A stretch of DNA of 12,662 bases from Pseudomonadota bacterium (GTDB lineage: Bacteria > Myxococcota > Bradymonadia > UBA4248): positions 1-12,662 of the forward strand of contig JAGBXG010000166.1 in assembly GCA_017629415.1 (NCBI GenBank), read 5' to 3'. The notes below the pieces were generated by a model, which had not been told where the DNA came from, ran no database searches, and saw nothing but the letters and a program-made list of their open reading frames with translations. Made by a program: the position numbers and the translations under genes. Each line of letters begins with the position of its first letter. Position 1 is the stretch's first letter. Below, in pieces: positions 6,296-12,662 of the stretch.

Positions 6296-7150
6296 ATGGC
6301 AAAAATCTTTTGTGGCTACTCCGATTTGCCTCATGATCGACGCGCCTTTTATCAAAATGCAACCGCTATTGAACACCGCGTGGGACTCTTCTCTCCACCT
6401 AAAGCAAGAGTCCTTAAATCATGGGCAGAAGATGCCCAAAATGCCAAAAATCCTATGCGTACCATTTGGGTCGCATGGCAAGCATTCACACATCGCCCAG
6501 GAGATATCCGTAAAGGCTTCGGACTGAAATTACTCCCCGGAGAATCCCCGGCAAACCTCGGACATTTCCAAAATACTCCCGAAAATTTGCGCGTCTGGAC
6601 ACGCATCAAGGAACAAGCTGTCAACGTCGGGGCTTCACATATCCTCCTCGAAACATCCGCAAACTTTACACCCTCAGAAGCCAATAAACGCGCATTGACT
6701 GCTTTCGCTAAAGATTGGGCAGAACTCCCCGAAAACATGCGACTCGTTTGGCATGCCGCAGGATTCTGGGAACGCGAAGAAACCGTCAGACTGGCTAATG
6801 AACTCGGCATCGTACCCGCTATCGATCCCCTCGTCGACGAACGCGAAGGACTCCCCGATTGCGAAGAAGTCTACTTCCAAATGCTCGGAAGACACGGGTT
6901 GCTCGATACCTATTCCGATGACGACTTGGCTTGCATCCTCAATGCCGCCGCCCCATACGATGAAGTCAGCATCATCTTCAGAACTGCTGATTCTTTGTCC
7001 GATGCAAAACGTACCCTCAAAATGGCCGAAACCTTCGTACCAACCGCTGATTTCGACTTCGATGAGGATGAGGACTTCGATGAGGATGAGGACTTCGACG
7101 ACGAAGAAGACTACGACGAAGAAGACTACGACGACGAAGAAGACGAATAG
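6296..7150 (+). CDS. DUF72 (YecE-like) protein with a long acidic tail
   Basis: A 284-residue protein. Residues 1-240 resemble DUF72, a TIM-barrel-like family of unknown function: an IFCGYSDLP start, FYQNA, then FQNTPENLRVW (about 91-101), a strand near MRLVWHAAGFW (148-158), and YFQMLGRHGLLDTYSDDDL (193-211), which matches the family's RLHG plus Tyr-Ser segment. Several family positions are altered (for example the GTSG-type start reads GYSD), so it is a divergent member. Residues 250-284 are almost only D, E, F and Y. In the DNA this tail contains a perfect 18-bp tandem duplication (7058-7075, 7076-7093) followed by GAC/GAA-rich units to the stop, suggesting slippage growth. There is no strong ribosome binding site; with the start 3 nt after the DUF1844 stop, translational coupling is likely. 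Confidence 0.68.
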   Translation: MAKIFCGYSDLPHDRRAFYQNATAIEHRVGLFSPPKARVLKSWAEDAQNAKNPMRTIWVAWQAFTHRPGDIRKGFGLKLLPGESPANLGHFQNTPENLRVWTRIKEQAVNVGASHILLETSANFTPSEANKRALTAFAKDWAELPENMRLVWHAAGFWEREETVRLANELGIVPAIDPLVDEREGLPDCEEVYFQMLGRHGLLDTYSDDDLACILNAAAPYDEVSIIFRTADSLSDAKRTLKMAETFVPTADFDFDEDEDFDEDEDFDDEEDYDEEDYDDEEDE

Positions 7151-7155
7151 TTTAA

Positions 7156-7183
7156 AAGCCCGCTTATCGCGGGCTTCTTTTTT
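7156..7183 (+). terminator. Intrinsic terminator after the DUF72-like gene
   Basis: AAGCCCGC and GCGGGCTT form an 8-bp stem around TTATC, followed by C and six T residues. It starts 5 nt after the stop codon and ends the three-gene unit, leaving only 24 nt before the methyltransferase gene. Confidence 0.92.
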
Positions 7184-7207
7184 CTTACGGTAAAAATCCG
7201 CAATCCT

Positions 7208-8533
7208 ATGCAATATCAAATCTTAAGATTGGCAAAAGGCGGTTTGGGCATATCCCAAACAAATGGAAAAACTTGGTTTGTCGAAGGCGCATTACCAGGA
7301 GAATCAGGCTCCGCCGAAGTCATAGAAGAAAAACAAAAATATGGAAAAGCTCGAGCCATATCACGGCAGGACAATGCCCCATGCCGACAGCTCGAAGATG
7401 CTTGCCCTTGCGCACAACAATGCGATGGATGCGGTTTCAGACATGTCAAACCTGAATATGCACTCGAACTCAAAGCACAAGCCGTTTACGCCGACATCAT
7501 TCGAAATGCTCACATGGGCGATGTGCCCTATACTTGCATCGGTTTGAAACAACAACAACTGGACCGTACACGTCATCGTGTCAGACTGCATATTCAAGGC
7601 AATCAGATAGGCTATTTTGCACGCGGTTCACATCATGTCATTCCTGCATCTCAATGCGCAGTCATCGCTCAGGAACTTTGCACAGCTATTGAATGGCTGC
7701 AAAATCATTTGCATAAGGCTCAACTCGATCATCATGCACGCCTGGATGTCCAAATCGATCTCGATGTGAAAAAACGTGCTTATGCACACTTTAAAACCAT
7801 ACAAGAGCGAGTGTTAAAACGTCATCAGCATAGACCCGGCAAAAAACAGCCTCCCAAACAGGCGCCTCTTAACCTGAAACTTCTTGAACAGCTTGCCAGC
7901 GAAGCCATACAAGCTGGCGCATTTGCCGGCATTCGTGTCGAAAATAAAACCTTCGGACTGGCCATGATCGAGGATTGCATCAACGGCGATATCTGTGTGT
8001 ACCGACAAATCGGAGATTTCGCGCAAGCTACCCCCGAAGCCAATGCTGCCATTCATCAGCTGGTTGTAGAATTTGTGCAGCAAACAAACGCCAATTCTGT
8101 CGCAGATTTATATTCAGGCTCGGGAAATCTCACTTTTAGAGCCGCTTGTCATGCCGAACGCGTCATCGCTTGCGAATATTATTGCAGCAAAGTCGCTTTT
8201 CAACGCGGACTTGAAGCCAATGCTGCGTTATTCAAACATGGGCATCACATTGAATTGATAGAAGCCGATTTATCAAAAGGTCTGCCACCCAAAGCTGCAG
8301 ATGTCGATGTTATCATCTGCGATCCTGCTCGCGATGGCCTTTCCGAAGCCATTATTCATGATATTTGCCGCTCTCGGGCATCACATATCCTTTATGTTTC
8401 ATGCGAAGCTTCATGTTTGGCGCGCGATATCGCCCGTTTGGCACCCGACTTTGCCGTCCAGAAACTGACTTTTGTCGATATGTTTCCACAAACACCGCAT
8501 GTCGAAACTGTGGCATGGTTGAAGAGAATTTAG
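7208..8533 (+). CDS. TrmA/RlmD-family RNA (uracil-C5)-methyltransferase
   Basis: The 441-residue product transfers a methyl group from S-adenosylmethionine to C5 of a uridine in rRNA or tRNA. An N-terminal TRAM-like segment (LAKGGLGIS, FVEGALPGE) is followed by iron-sulfur ligands C66, C72 and C75, with C150 as the likely fourth. The SAM-binding loop is DLYSGSGNLTF (300-310), where many homologues have DLYCG. Next come CDPARDGL (371-378, A in place of the usual second P), the catalytic Cys in YVSCE (C399), and FVDMFPQTPHVET (422-434) with the conserved Glu at 433. The presence of the iron-sulfur site favours RlmD/RlmCD-like 23S rRNA enzymes over TrmA, but the target base cannot be read from sequence. 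A basic Lys/His/Pro-rich insert lies near 200-220. There is no clear ribosome binding site, and only 24 nt separate it from the previous terminator. Confidence 0.9.
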   Translation: MQYQILRLAKGGLGISQTNGKTWFVEGALPGESGSAEVIEEKQKYGKARAISRQDNAPCRQLEDACPCAQQCDGCGFRHVKPEYALELKAQAVYADIIRNAHMGDVPYTCIGLKQQQLDRTRHRVRLHIQGNQIGYFARGSHHVIPASQCAVIAQELCTAIEWLQNHLHKAQLDHHARLDVQIDLDVKKRAYAHFKTIQERVLKRHQHRPGKKQPPKQAPLNLKLLEQLASEAIQAGAFAGIRVENKTFGLAMIEDCINGDICVYRQIGDFAQATPEANAAIHQLVVEFVQQTNANSVADLYSGSGNLTFRAACHAERVIACEYYCSKVAFQRGLEANAALFKHGHHIELIEADLSKGLPPKAADVDVIICDPARDGLSEAIIHDICRSRASHILYVSCEASCLARDIARLAPDFAVQKLTFVDMFPQTPHVETVAWLKRI

Positions 8534-8571
8534 AAATACTGCGCCAATAAAAAATCACCATTCTGGGCTTC

Positions 8572-8625
8572 GGCTATGCTTCGCATACGCCTTCGCTGGC
8601 CGTCGCTATGGCCAAAGCCATACGC
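8572..8625 (+). repeat. Paired asymmetric hairpins, site 3
   Basis: The first hairpin (8572-8591) is GGC-T-ATGC, loop TTC, GCAT-AC-GCC. The second (8605-8625) is GC-T-ATGGC, loop CAAA, GCCAT-AC-GC. Both are in plus orientation, the same as the methyltransferase gene ending 38 nt upstream, but no T-tract follows. CCATTCT (8558-8564) and AGAATGG (8676-8682) flank the pair as an inverted repeat, which may be chance. Confidence 0.72.
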
Positions 8626-8684
8626 GCCGGCATATCATGGGAATATCTCAAACTCTTGTCAAACAACGCAAACTAAGAATGGCA

Positions 8685-8727
8685 TAAAAAAAGCGCGGTG
8701 TATGTGCCATGAGCACATAGCCGCGCT
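8685..8727 (-). terminator. Intrinsic terminator of the PMM/lipoprotein unit
   Basis: Read on the minus strand, AGCGCGG and CCGCGCT pair, then TATGTGC and GCACATA pair around a TCATG loop, with C opposite CA in between; a T-tract follows (8686-8692). The stem is long (14 bp) and lies 75 nt after the stop of the lipoprotein gene. It is also the distal hairpin of a paired repeat. Confidence 0.9.
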
Positions 8728-8760
8728 CGCAAGGCGTATGCCGGCGTGGCCGGCATAGCC
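8692..8760 (-). repeat. Paired asymmetric hairpins, site 4
   Basis: On the minus strand the first hairpin (8760-8733) is GGC-T-ATGCCGGC, loop CAC, GCCGGCAT-AC-GCC. The second (8727-8692) is the terminator just described, which also reads GGCTAT...ATAC with one extra A. Five nt separate them and the orientation is the same. The arrangement (plain hairpin, then hairpin with ATACA and T-tract) repeats that at 3788-3864. Confidence 0.75.
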
Positions 8761-8801
8761 GAGCCAAAAATATCAATGCATCAAATCTCAAATATCAATA
8801 T

Positions 8802-9740
8802 CTATTGTTGGGATTTGTTTTGTAAATTGGCAATATATTGTTCGCGGAAAGCTGTGCGTTTTTGGGCTGTAATATTTTCAATGGCAACTTGACGCGTTTT
8901 TTCCGGTGTCATCGGTGCAACATCACGCCGCCAAATCGGAATGACAAAGGCTTTCCAGTCACCAGAACAGGCAATATCTTGAGCAATCGGTTGATTCAAC
9001 GGTGCAGTTTTTAGGATATCAATGGCCTTTGGACACGAAAATAGCAATCCATCTTTGGCGGTAAAAGGCCCCATTTGAGCAGTTTCTTTGGTATTTTCGC
9101 GATGCCAGGTCGTAAATCCAAAATTAAATTTATCAGCTTGAATGAAATGACCTTCCTCGTTACTCATTTGAGGACCAGAAACGCGATTGCTTTCTTTTTT
9201 AGGTGGAATTTCGCCTAAATTATATCCAAGTTGGGCACCTTCAGCGAAACCAAAACCGGCGATAAGCGGCATGATACTGGATTCGCTTTTCACTAAACTG
9301 TAATTGACCGTAAAGGCCATCGGCTCAAAAAATTCTGTAGGATGTGCCTGAATATAGGCATCAATTTCGGCTTGTTCGATGACATAATTGGGATAAGGAA
9401 TCGCATGAATATTGGCTTTAGCCAAGGCTTCCTTTATGGCAAGACTGCGTTCAGCATCTGAAAGCAGCTTTTTATCCTGGGCATCTTGTGCCATGCGCAT
9501 CAGCTGCACCAAACTCCAAAATCGTGAGATTTCGAGCGTAGCATTCGATTCCAGTTGACGGGCAAAAGCCGGCATCCAAGCTTGTGAATGCTGAAATTCA
9601 GCTTCTGTAAGAATTTCACCATCGACTTCAGCAATCACTTTATCGCCGTATTTTTCAGCAAGCGATACATCTTCAGTCATATTGCCAGAGCAGGCAGTCA
9701 GCGTAAGGATCGCAATAAATGACAAGCAAATATGACGCAT
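8802..9740 (-). CDS. Lipoprotein resembling SurA/PrsA-type periplasmic chaperones
   Basis: A 312-residue protein with a lipoprotein signal ending LTAC (lipid on C17). The mature part begins with the segment usual at the start of SurA/PpiD/PrsA chaperones (KVIAEVDGEILTEAEFQ, about 34-50). It has a helical region with EQAEIDAYIQAHPTEFF (about 121-137) before a parvulin-like middle, and ends with a long helix RQVAIENITAQKRTAFREQY. The middle lacks a clear parvulin active-site pattern, so isomerase activity is uncertain; folding or delivery of outer-membrane proteins is the likely role. The start codon lies 1 nt after the PMM/PGM stop, and its GAGG ribosome binding site lies inside the end of that gene, so translation is coupled. 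Transcription ends at the hairpin at 8685-8727. The family call is moderately sure. Confidence 0.62.
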   Translation of the reverse strand: MRHICLSFIAILTLTACSGNMTEDVSLAEKYGDKVIAEVDGEILTEAEFQHSQAWMPAFARQLESNATLEISRFWSLVQLMRMAQDAQDKKLLSDAERSLAIKEALAKANIHAIPYPNYVIEQAEIDAYIQAHPTEFFEPMAFTVNYSLVKSESSIMPLIAGFGFAEGAQLGYNLGEIPPKKESNRVSGPQMSNEEGHFIQADKFNFGFTTWHRENTKETAQMGPFTAKDGLLFSCPKAIDILKTAPLNQPIAQDIACSGDWKAFVIPIWRRDVAPMTPEKTRQVAIENITAQKRTAFREQYIANLQNKSQQ

Positions 9741-9741
9741 A

Positions 9742-11112
9742 TTAATCCTCTAATTGTACGCCGAAACGTGCAATTTCCTGTTTGAGATCGGCCATTATCG
9801 CATTGACAGCTTCCGCACTGTCGGCCTCAACACGCATGACAATCACAGGCTGCGTGTTCGATGCTCGAATCAATGCCCATCCATTGGGAAAATCAATGCG
9901 CGCCCCGTCGAGATCGCTCGTCGGGTAAAGCTTGGAATAATGCGCACACATCGCCTTGGCAAGTTCAAATTTAATATCATCAGGACAATCAAAACGAAGT
10001 TCAGGTGTCGCACAGGATTGCGGTAAATCTGAAAGCAAGTCCTGCAAAGATTTACCTTCCTGAGCCGCATTTGCTGCAATTTCGACCAGACGGGCGGCGG
10101 CATAAAGCGCATCATCAAAACCAAACCAGCGGTCTTCAAAGAAAAAGTGACCGCTCATTTCACCGGCTAAGGCTGCACCTGTTTCTCGAATTTTGGCCTT
10201 GATAAGCGCATGACCAGTTTTGCTCATGACCGGTGTGCCACCATGATGAGCAATATCATCAAATGTGAATTTAGAACATTTGACATCCCCAATGATCGTT
10301 GCTTGCGCTCGGCGTGACAAAATTTCACGTGCAAAAAGAACGATCAAACGATCGGCCGGAATGATCGTGCCGTCGCGATCAATCACACCCAGTCTGTCGC
10401 CATCTCCGTCAAACCCCAAACCTAAAGCTGCACCCTTTGCTAGAACAACTTGCCGGCAATCTTCCAGATTTTTAGGCACACTGGGATCGGGATGATGATT
10501 CGGGAATGACCCGTCGGGATCACAATAAAGACTCGTCAATTCAGAGGCATAATGGGACATCAGGCGTTGCGCAAAGGGACCGGCGACACCATTGCCAGCA
10601 TCAATCACGATGGAAAGCTTTGAAAAGGCCGGTACGCGTGACACAATATCGTCCACATAAGCTTGAGTGACATCCAACGAACGTACCGTTCCGCGTTCTG
10701 ACGCGGCTTCAAACGGTTCCAGTGTACGCCGATAAACAGCTTGGATATCCTCTCCTAAAAAAGAATGTGTTTTGCGACAAATCTTTAAACCATTATCAAA
10801 AATCGGATTGTGTGAACCCGTCACCATGACGCCGCCATCAAAATCATGTCCAAACAGGGCAAAATATAACATCGGCGTTGTAATTTGTCCCAAATCCACG
10901 ACATGCACACCTTGAAGCGTCAAACCTTCTATTAACTTTTGTGCGATGATCGGCGAATGTTCGCGAGCATCACGCCCCACCGCAACAGTTTCACCTGCTG
11001 CAAAACGTGCTTCAGCCAGTGCACGGCCAATCACAAACACCGCTTCCGGCGTCAACTGTGTGCGAACATCCCCGCGAATATCGTATGCTCTGAAAATATG
11101 TGAATCCATCAT
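9742..11112 (-). CDS. Phosphomannomutase/phosphoglucomutase (AlgC-like)
   Basis: A cytoplasmic enzyme of the alpha-D-phosphohexomutase family that interconverts hexose 1- and 6-phosphates, feeding nucleotide-sugar and envelope polysaccharide synthesis. From the chosen start it has 456 residues, close to AlgC. All four signatures are present: the phosphoserine loop TGSHNP (S100), the metal loop DGDGDR (235-240), the sugar loop GEMSGH (317-322) and the phosphate loop RASNTQP (416-422). The frame is open back to a TTG at 11223, but the family begins just before FRAYDIRG, so ATG at 11110-11112 or the adjacent 11107-11109 is the likely start; a promoter inside the upstream extension agrees. No good ribosome binding site precedes either ATG. 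A coupled SurA-like lipoprotein follows. Whether mannose or glucose phosphate is preferred cannot be told. Confidence 0.92.
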   Translation of the reverse strand: MMDSHIFRAYDIRGDVRTQLTPEAVFVIGRALAEARFAAGETVAVGRDAREHSPIIAQKLIEGLTLQGVHVVDLGQITTPMLYFALFGHDFDGGVMVTGSHNPIFDNGLKICRKTHSFLGEDIQAVYRRTLEPFEAASERGTVRSLDVTQAYVDDIVSRVPAFSKLSIVIDAGNGVAGPFAQRLMSHYASELTSLYCDPDGSFPNHHPDPSVPKNLEDCRQVVLAKGAALGLGFDGDGDRLGVIDRDGTIIPADRLIVLFAREILSRRAQATIIGDVKCSKFTFDDIAHHGGTPVMSKTGHALIKAKIRETGAALAGEMSGHFFFEDRWFGFDDALYAAARLVEIAANAAQEGKSLQDLLSDLPQSCATPELRFDCPDDIKFELAKAMCAHYSKLYPTSDLDGARIDFPNGWALIRASNTQPVIVMRVEADSAEAVNAIMADLKQEIARFGVQLED

Positions 11113-11194
11113 AACCGTATTGTTTAAGTTTACACCATGATGCCCTGAAAACTCATCCGCGCTGAGCTTCTTTGGCCGCAACAAAACTCGCGTC

Positions 11195-11223
11195 CTCATA
11201 AATTTGCCGGGATATGATGTCAA
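11195..11223 (-). promoter_or_regulatory. Probable promoter of the PMM/PGM gene
   Basis: On the minus strand a perfect TTGACA (11223-11218), a 17-bp spacer and TATGAG (11200-11195, weak match) lie about 85 nt before the ATG. The inverted repeat AACTTTTTAAAAGTT (11223-11237) abuts the -35 box and could be an operator. Confidence 0.5.
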
Positions 11224-11347
11224 ACTTTTTAAAAGTTCATATGCAATAGGGCAATAGTATAATATCTTTGCTATCTTTATATAAACTATTCTATTTCAAT
11301 CGTTTTCATGATGCCCAATTCCATACAGCCATTGGATTTTTTCTGTC

Positions 11348-11410
11348 GGGCTATCGGCATTCGCCGATACGCCCTTTATAAGCCGCTATGGCGTTGCCAT
11401 ACGCGGCTTA
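11348..11410 (+). repeat. Paired asymmetric hairpins, site 5
   Basis: The first hairpin (11348-11374) is GGGC-T-ATCGGC, loop ATTC, GCCGAT-AC-GCCC. The second (11379-11410) is TAAGCCGC-T-ATGGC, loop GTT, GCCAT-AC-GCGGCTTA, with 8 + 5 bp and no mismatch. Four nt separate them, both in plus orientation. No T-tract follows, and no plus-strand gene lies upstream, so a terminator role is unlikely here. Confidence 0.78.
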
Positions 11411-11494
11411 CAGCTCCGCTCAGATAAGTTTAATAAGATGAAATAAGGCAATACAGGCGTGAGCAAGATTGTGCCGGCTGTGATAAAAAAGTGC

Positions 11495-11525
11495 AAAAAA
11501 AAAAGCTCACCCCAATAGGTGAGCC
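11495..11525 (-). terminator. Intrinsic terminator of the DUF3467 gene
   Basis: On the minus strand GCTCACC pairs with GGTGAGC around a short loop and is followed by about nine T residues (11503-11495). It lies 19 nt after the stop of the DUF3467 gene. Confidence 0.9.
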
Positions 11526-11543
11526 TTTTCAATCTTAAGTCAA

Positions 11544-11825
11544 TTACTTGGCTTCGGGATTGGAGATATCGATCGTGCCGTGTTTTTCTTCATACTGAAC
11601 GATGCCGTTGGAGAGGGTAACGGCAAGACGCTTGGCCTGTTTCGGGCTCATGATGAGGCGGCTGTGAACTTTAACGGGGTTCTGGCCAGGCTGAACAAAA
11701 GCAAAGTCAAGGATGAATTCGCTGTCCATGTTGCTGACGATCGCGAGGTTAGCATAGAGGCCCTGAGCTGTGGCTTCGTTAATCTGGAACTGGAGACCCT
11801 GGGGCTGTTTTTTTTCGTCTGCCAT
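11544..11825 (-). CDS. DUF3467 family protein
   Basis: A 93-residue soluble protein with the DUF3467 pattern: YANLAIVSNMDSEFILDFAF (24-43) followed by a short loop, then VKVHSRLIMSPKQAKRLAVTL (52-72) and a C-terminal helix NGIVQYEEKHG. The family is a small, beta-rich domain of unknown function found in several bacterial phyla. An AGGAT ribosome binding site lies about 9 nt before the ATG. It is a single-gene unit: promoter at 11901-11928, a leader hairpin at 11863-11882 and a terminator at 11495-11525. UvrA is upstream on the same strand but is separated by a hairpin array. The family call is quite sure; the function is unknown. Confidence 0.87.
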   Translation of the reverse strand: MADEKKQPQGLQFQINEATAQGLYANLAIVSNMDSEFILDFAFVQPGQNPVKVHSRLIMSPKQAKRLAVTLSNGIVQYEEKHGTIDISNPEAK

Positions 11826-11862
11826 GATGTTTTATCCTATAAGGCAAGAGGTTGAGAAATGA

Positions 11863-11882
11863 AATGGAAATCATTTTCCATT
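11863..11882 (-). promoter_or_regulatory. Leader hairpin upstream of the DUF3467 gene
   Basis: AATGGAAA and TTTCCATT form a perfect 8-bp stem with a 4-nt loop. It lies between the predicted transcription start (about 11893) and the ribosome binding site, within the first 30 nt of the transcript. It could stabilise the mRNA or bind a regulator as DNA. Confidence 0.45.
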
Positions 11883-11900
11883 GCTTGAAACGCGGCGCGA

Positions 11901-11928
11901 AGTCTAAACAAGTTCATCAAATCGTCAA
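11901..11928 (-). promoter_or_regulatory. Probable promoter of the DUF3467 gene
   Basis: On the minus strand TTGACG (11928-11923) and TAGACT (11906-11901) are 16 bp apart. The predicted start near 11893 gives a leader of about 68 nt for the DUF3467 gene. Confidence 0.55.
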
Positions 11929-12016
11929 GGAGATTTTTTGATCTATGCGCGGCAAAAAAAAACTGTAGAAAATACGAATCCTTTAATCTACGCAAAACGC
12001 CCAAATTTGCAGGATT

Positions 12017-12140
12017 CCAAAGGGGCTCAGCCCCTTTGGTGGAGTCCGGGGCAACGCCCCGGCGGGGTGTGGGGCAGCGCCCCACAAAACTAAGAGGTCC
12101 GGGGGCAACGCCCCGGCGGGGTGTGGGGCAGCGCCCCACA
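12017..12140. repeat. Array of five GC-rich hairpins after uvrA
   Basis: Five near-perfect palindromes are packed in 124 bp: CCAAAGGGGC/GCCCCTTTGG with a 3-nt loop (12017-12039); CCGGGGC-AAC-GCCCCGG (12046-12062); TGTGGGGC-AGC-GCCCCACA (12068-12086); then copies of the last two at 12099-12116 and 12122-12140. The two-hairpin unit of about 44 bp is repeated with a period of 53-54 bp. It lies 8 nt after the uvrA stop and may slow or end transcription or protect the mRNA end, although no T-tract follows. I have a general memory of similar arrays in unrelated bacterial genomes, so it is probably a mobile or widely spread repeat. The long minus-strand frame through it (11837-12364) is spurious. 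Confidence 0.85.
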
Positions 12141-12147
12141 AAAAATA

Positions 12148-12662
12148 CTAAAATAAAGAATGACGCAGCGCGAGCCCTGTGGGGGTATTGGCTTGGGCCA
12201 GTTGTGCCGGGGTGCCTTCGAAGAGGATATGGCCGCCGCCGGGGCCGCCTTCGGGGCCGAGTTCGATGATGTGATGGGATTGTGCGATGAGATCGAGGTG
12301 ATGTTCGATGACGATGATGCTGGCTTGACGTGCGACGAGGCGTTCCAGGGCGGTCATCAGGCATGCGACGTCTTGCATATGAAGGCCGACAGTCGGTTCA
12401 TCGAAGATGAACAATGTTTTGGCATTATCTTCGGTGGCGCGTTCCAAATAAGAGGAAAGGCGGAGGCGTTGGAATTCGCCGCCGGACAATGTCGATGTCG
12501 ACTGCCCGAGCCGGATATAGCCCAAGCCTACGTCACACAAGGTTTGTAGTGGGGAAACAATGCCGTGGTATTCGCGGAAAAAAGCGCGGGCTTCATCGAC
12601 GGTCATTTCCAAAATATCGGCAATATTTTTGTCCATATAGCGCACCGCGAGCACTTCGGGAG
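12148..12662 (-). CDS. uvrA: UvrA excinuclease subunit, C-terminal part
   Basis: UvrA is the damage-sensing ABC ATPase of nucleotide excision repair. The frame is open from the right edge to the TAG at 12148-12150, giving the last 170 or so residues, which belong to the second ATPase domain: DKNIADILEMTVDEA, LQTLCDVGLGYIRLGQ, the ABC signature LSGGEFQRLRL, the Walker B segment TLFIFDEPTVGLH, the switch histidines in IVIEHHLD, and the family's LGPEGGPGGG loop near the end. A GTG inside the frame at 12652-12654 is not the start; the codons before it continue the UvrA alignment. The upstream zinc finger and first ATPase domain lie beyond the window. Followed by the GC-rich hairpin array. Confidence 0.97.
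   Translation of the reverse strand, partial: PEVLAVRYMDKNIADILEMTVDEARAFFREYHGIVSPLQTLCDVGLGYIRLGQSTSTLSGGEFQRLRLSSYLERATEDNAKTLFIFDEPTVGLHMQDVACLMTALERLVARQASIIVIEHHLDLIAQSHHIIELGPEGGPGGGHILFEGTPAQLAQANTPTGLALRHSLF

Larger units (their letters stand above)
11113..11543. other. Intergenic region between PMM/PGM and DUF3467 genes
   Basis: From left to right this holds the PMM/PGM leader and promoter (11195-11223), a 15-bp inverted repeat AACTTTTTAAAAGTT (11223-11237), an AT-rich stretch with another possible minus-strand promoter (TTTATA-18-TATACT, about 11255-11285), a paired hairpin repeat (11348-11410) and the DUF3467 terminator (11495-11525). I see no gene; the 39-codon plus-strand frame starting near 11309 runs through the hairpins and looks accidental. 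Confidence 0.5.

Noticed and set aside
6674..7219. 181-codon minus-strand frame opposite the DUF72-like gene
   Set aside because: Its start falls in the next gene, and its N-terminal Val/Phe-rich part is just the complement of the acidic tail.
8558..8682. Mobile element bounded by the inverted repeat CCATTCT/AGAATGG
   Set aside because: Seven bp of inverted repeat at this distance can occur by chance; there is no target duplication and no coding content.
11309..11428. 39-codon plus-strand frame
   Set aside because: It runs through the paired hairpins, has no ribosome binding site, and its product is unconvincing.
11837..12364. 175-codon minus-strand frame through the hairpin array and uvrA
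   Set aside because: It is out of frame with UvrA, and its Arg/Pro/His-rich product comes from the GC hairpins.

Overview
The window looks like a chromosomal segment of a Gram-negative bacterium of moderate G+C. An AmpG-type muropeptide permease and two lipoproteins imply peptidoglycan and an outer membrane. The mix of a zinc-ribbon/double-FHA protein, a formylglycine-generating-enzyme-like (FGE-like) lipoprotein, DUF1844, DUF3467 and a DUF72-like protein is most familiar to me from Myxococcota and other former Deltaproteobacteria. That placement is an inference; no rRNA or tRNA is present to test it.

Layout. (1) 1-2697, minus strand: zinc-ribbon/FHA protein, then an FGE-like lipoprotein, then ampG, which runs off the left edge. 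(2) 2698-4254: about 1.5 kb without a conventional gene. It holds a degenerate 45-47 bp tandem repeat, several hairpins and, on the minus strand, a 27-residue hydrophobic peptide gene with a perfect ribosome binding site and a double-hairpin terminator. (3) 4255-5577, plus strand: a cytoplasmic-looking protein with two SH3-like domains, with a clear sigma70-type promoter and an intrinsic terminator. (4) 5763-7150, plus strand: a compact three-gene unit (small acidic-tailed protein, DUF1844 protein, DUF72-like protein with an extreme acidic tail) closed by an intrinsic terminator. (5) 7208-8533, plus strand: a TrmA/RlmD-family RNA uracil-C5 methyltransferase. (6) 8802-11112, minus strand: phosphomannomutase/phosphoglucomutase, translationally coupled to a SurA-like lipoprotein. 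(7) 11544-11825, minus strand: DUF3467 protein with its own promoter and terminator. (8) 12148-12662, minus strand: C-terminal part of uvrA, followed by an array of GC-rich hairpins.

The most distinctive feature is not a gene. Five intergenic sites (1874-1940, 3788-3864, 8572-8625, 8692-8760, 11348-11410) each carry two hairpins in tandem and in the same orientation. Nearly all share the same asymmetric internal loop (one T, or CT, on the 5' arm against AC or ACA on the 3' arm, next to GC pairs), although the stems themselves differ. Two of the five sites end in a T-tract and look like working terminators. This resembles a REP-like repeat family, but with direct rather than inverted pairs.

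Functionally the window is mostly housekeeping: cell-wall recycling (AmpG), sugar-phosphate supply for envelope polysaccharide (PMM/PGM), envelope protein folding (SurA-like), RNA modification and nucleotide excision repair. Several conserved but poorly understood small proteins sit between these. I see no phage, transposase, CRISPR or defence genes.
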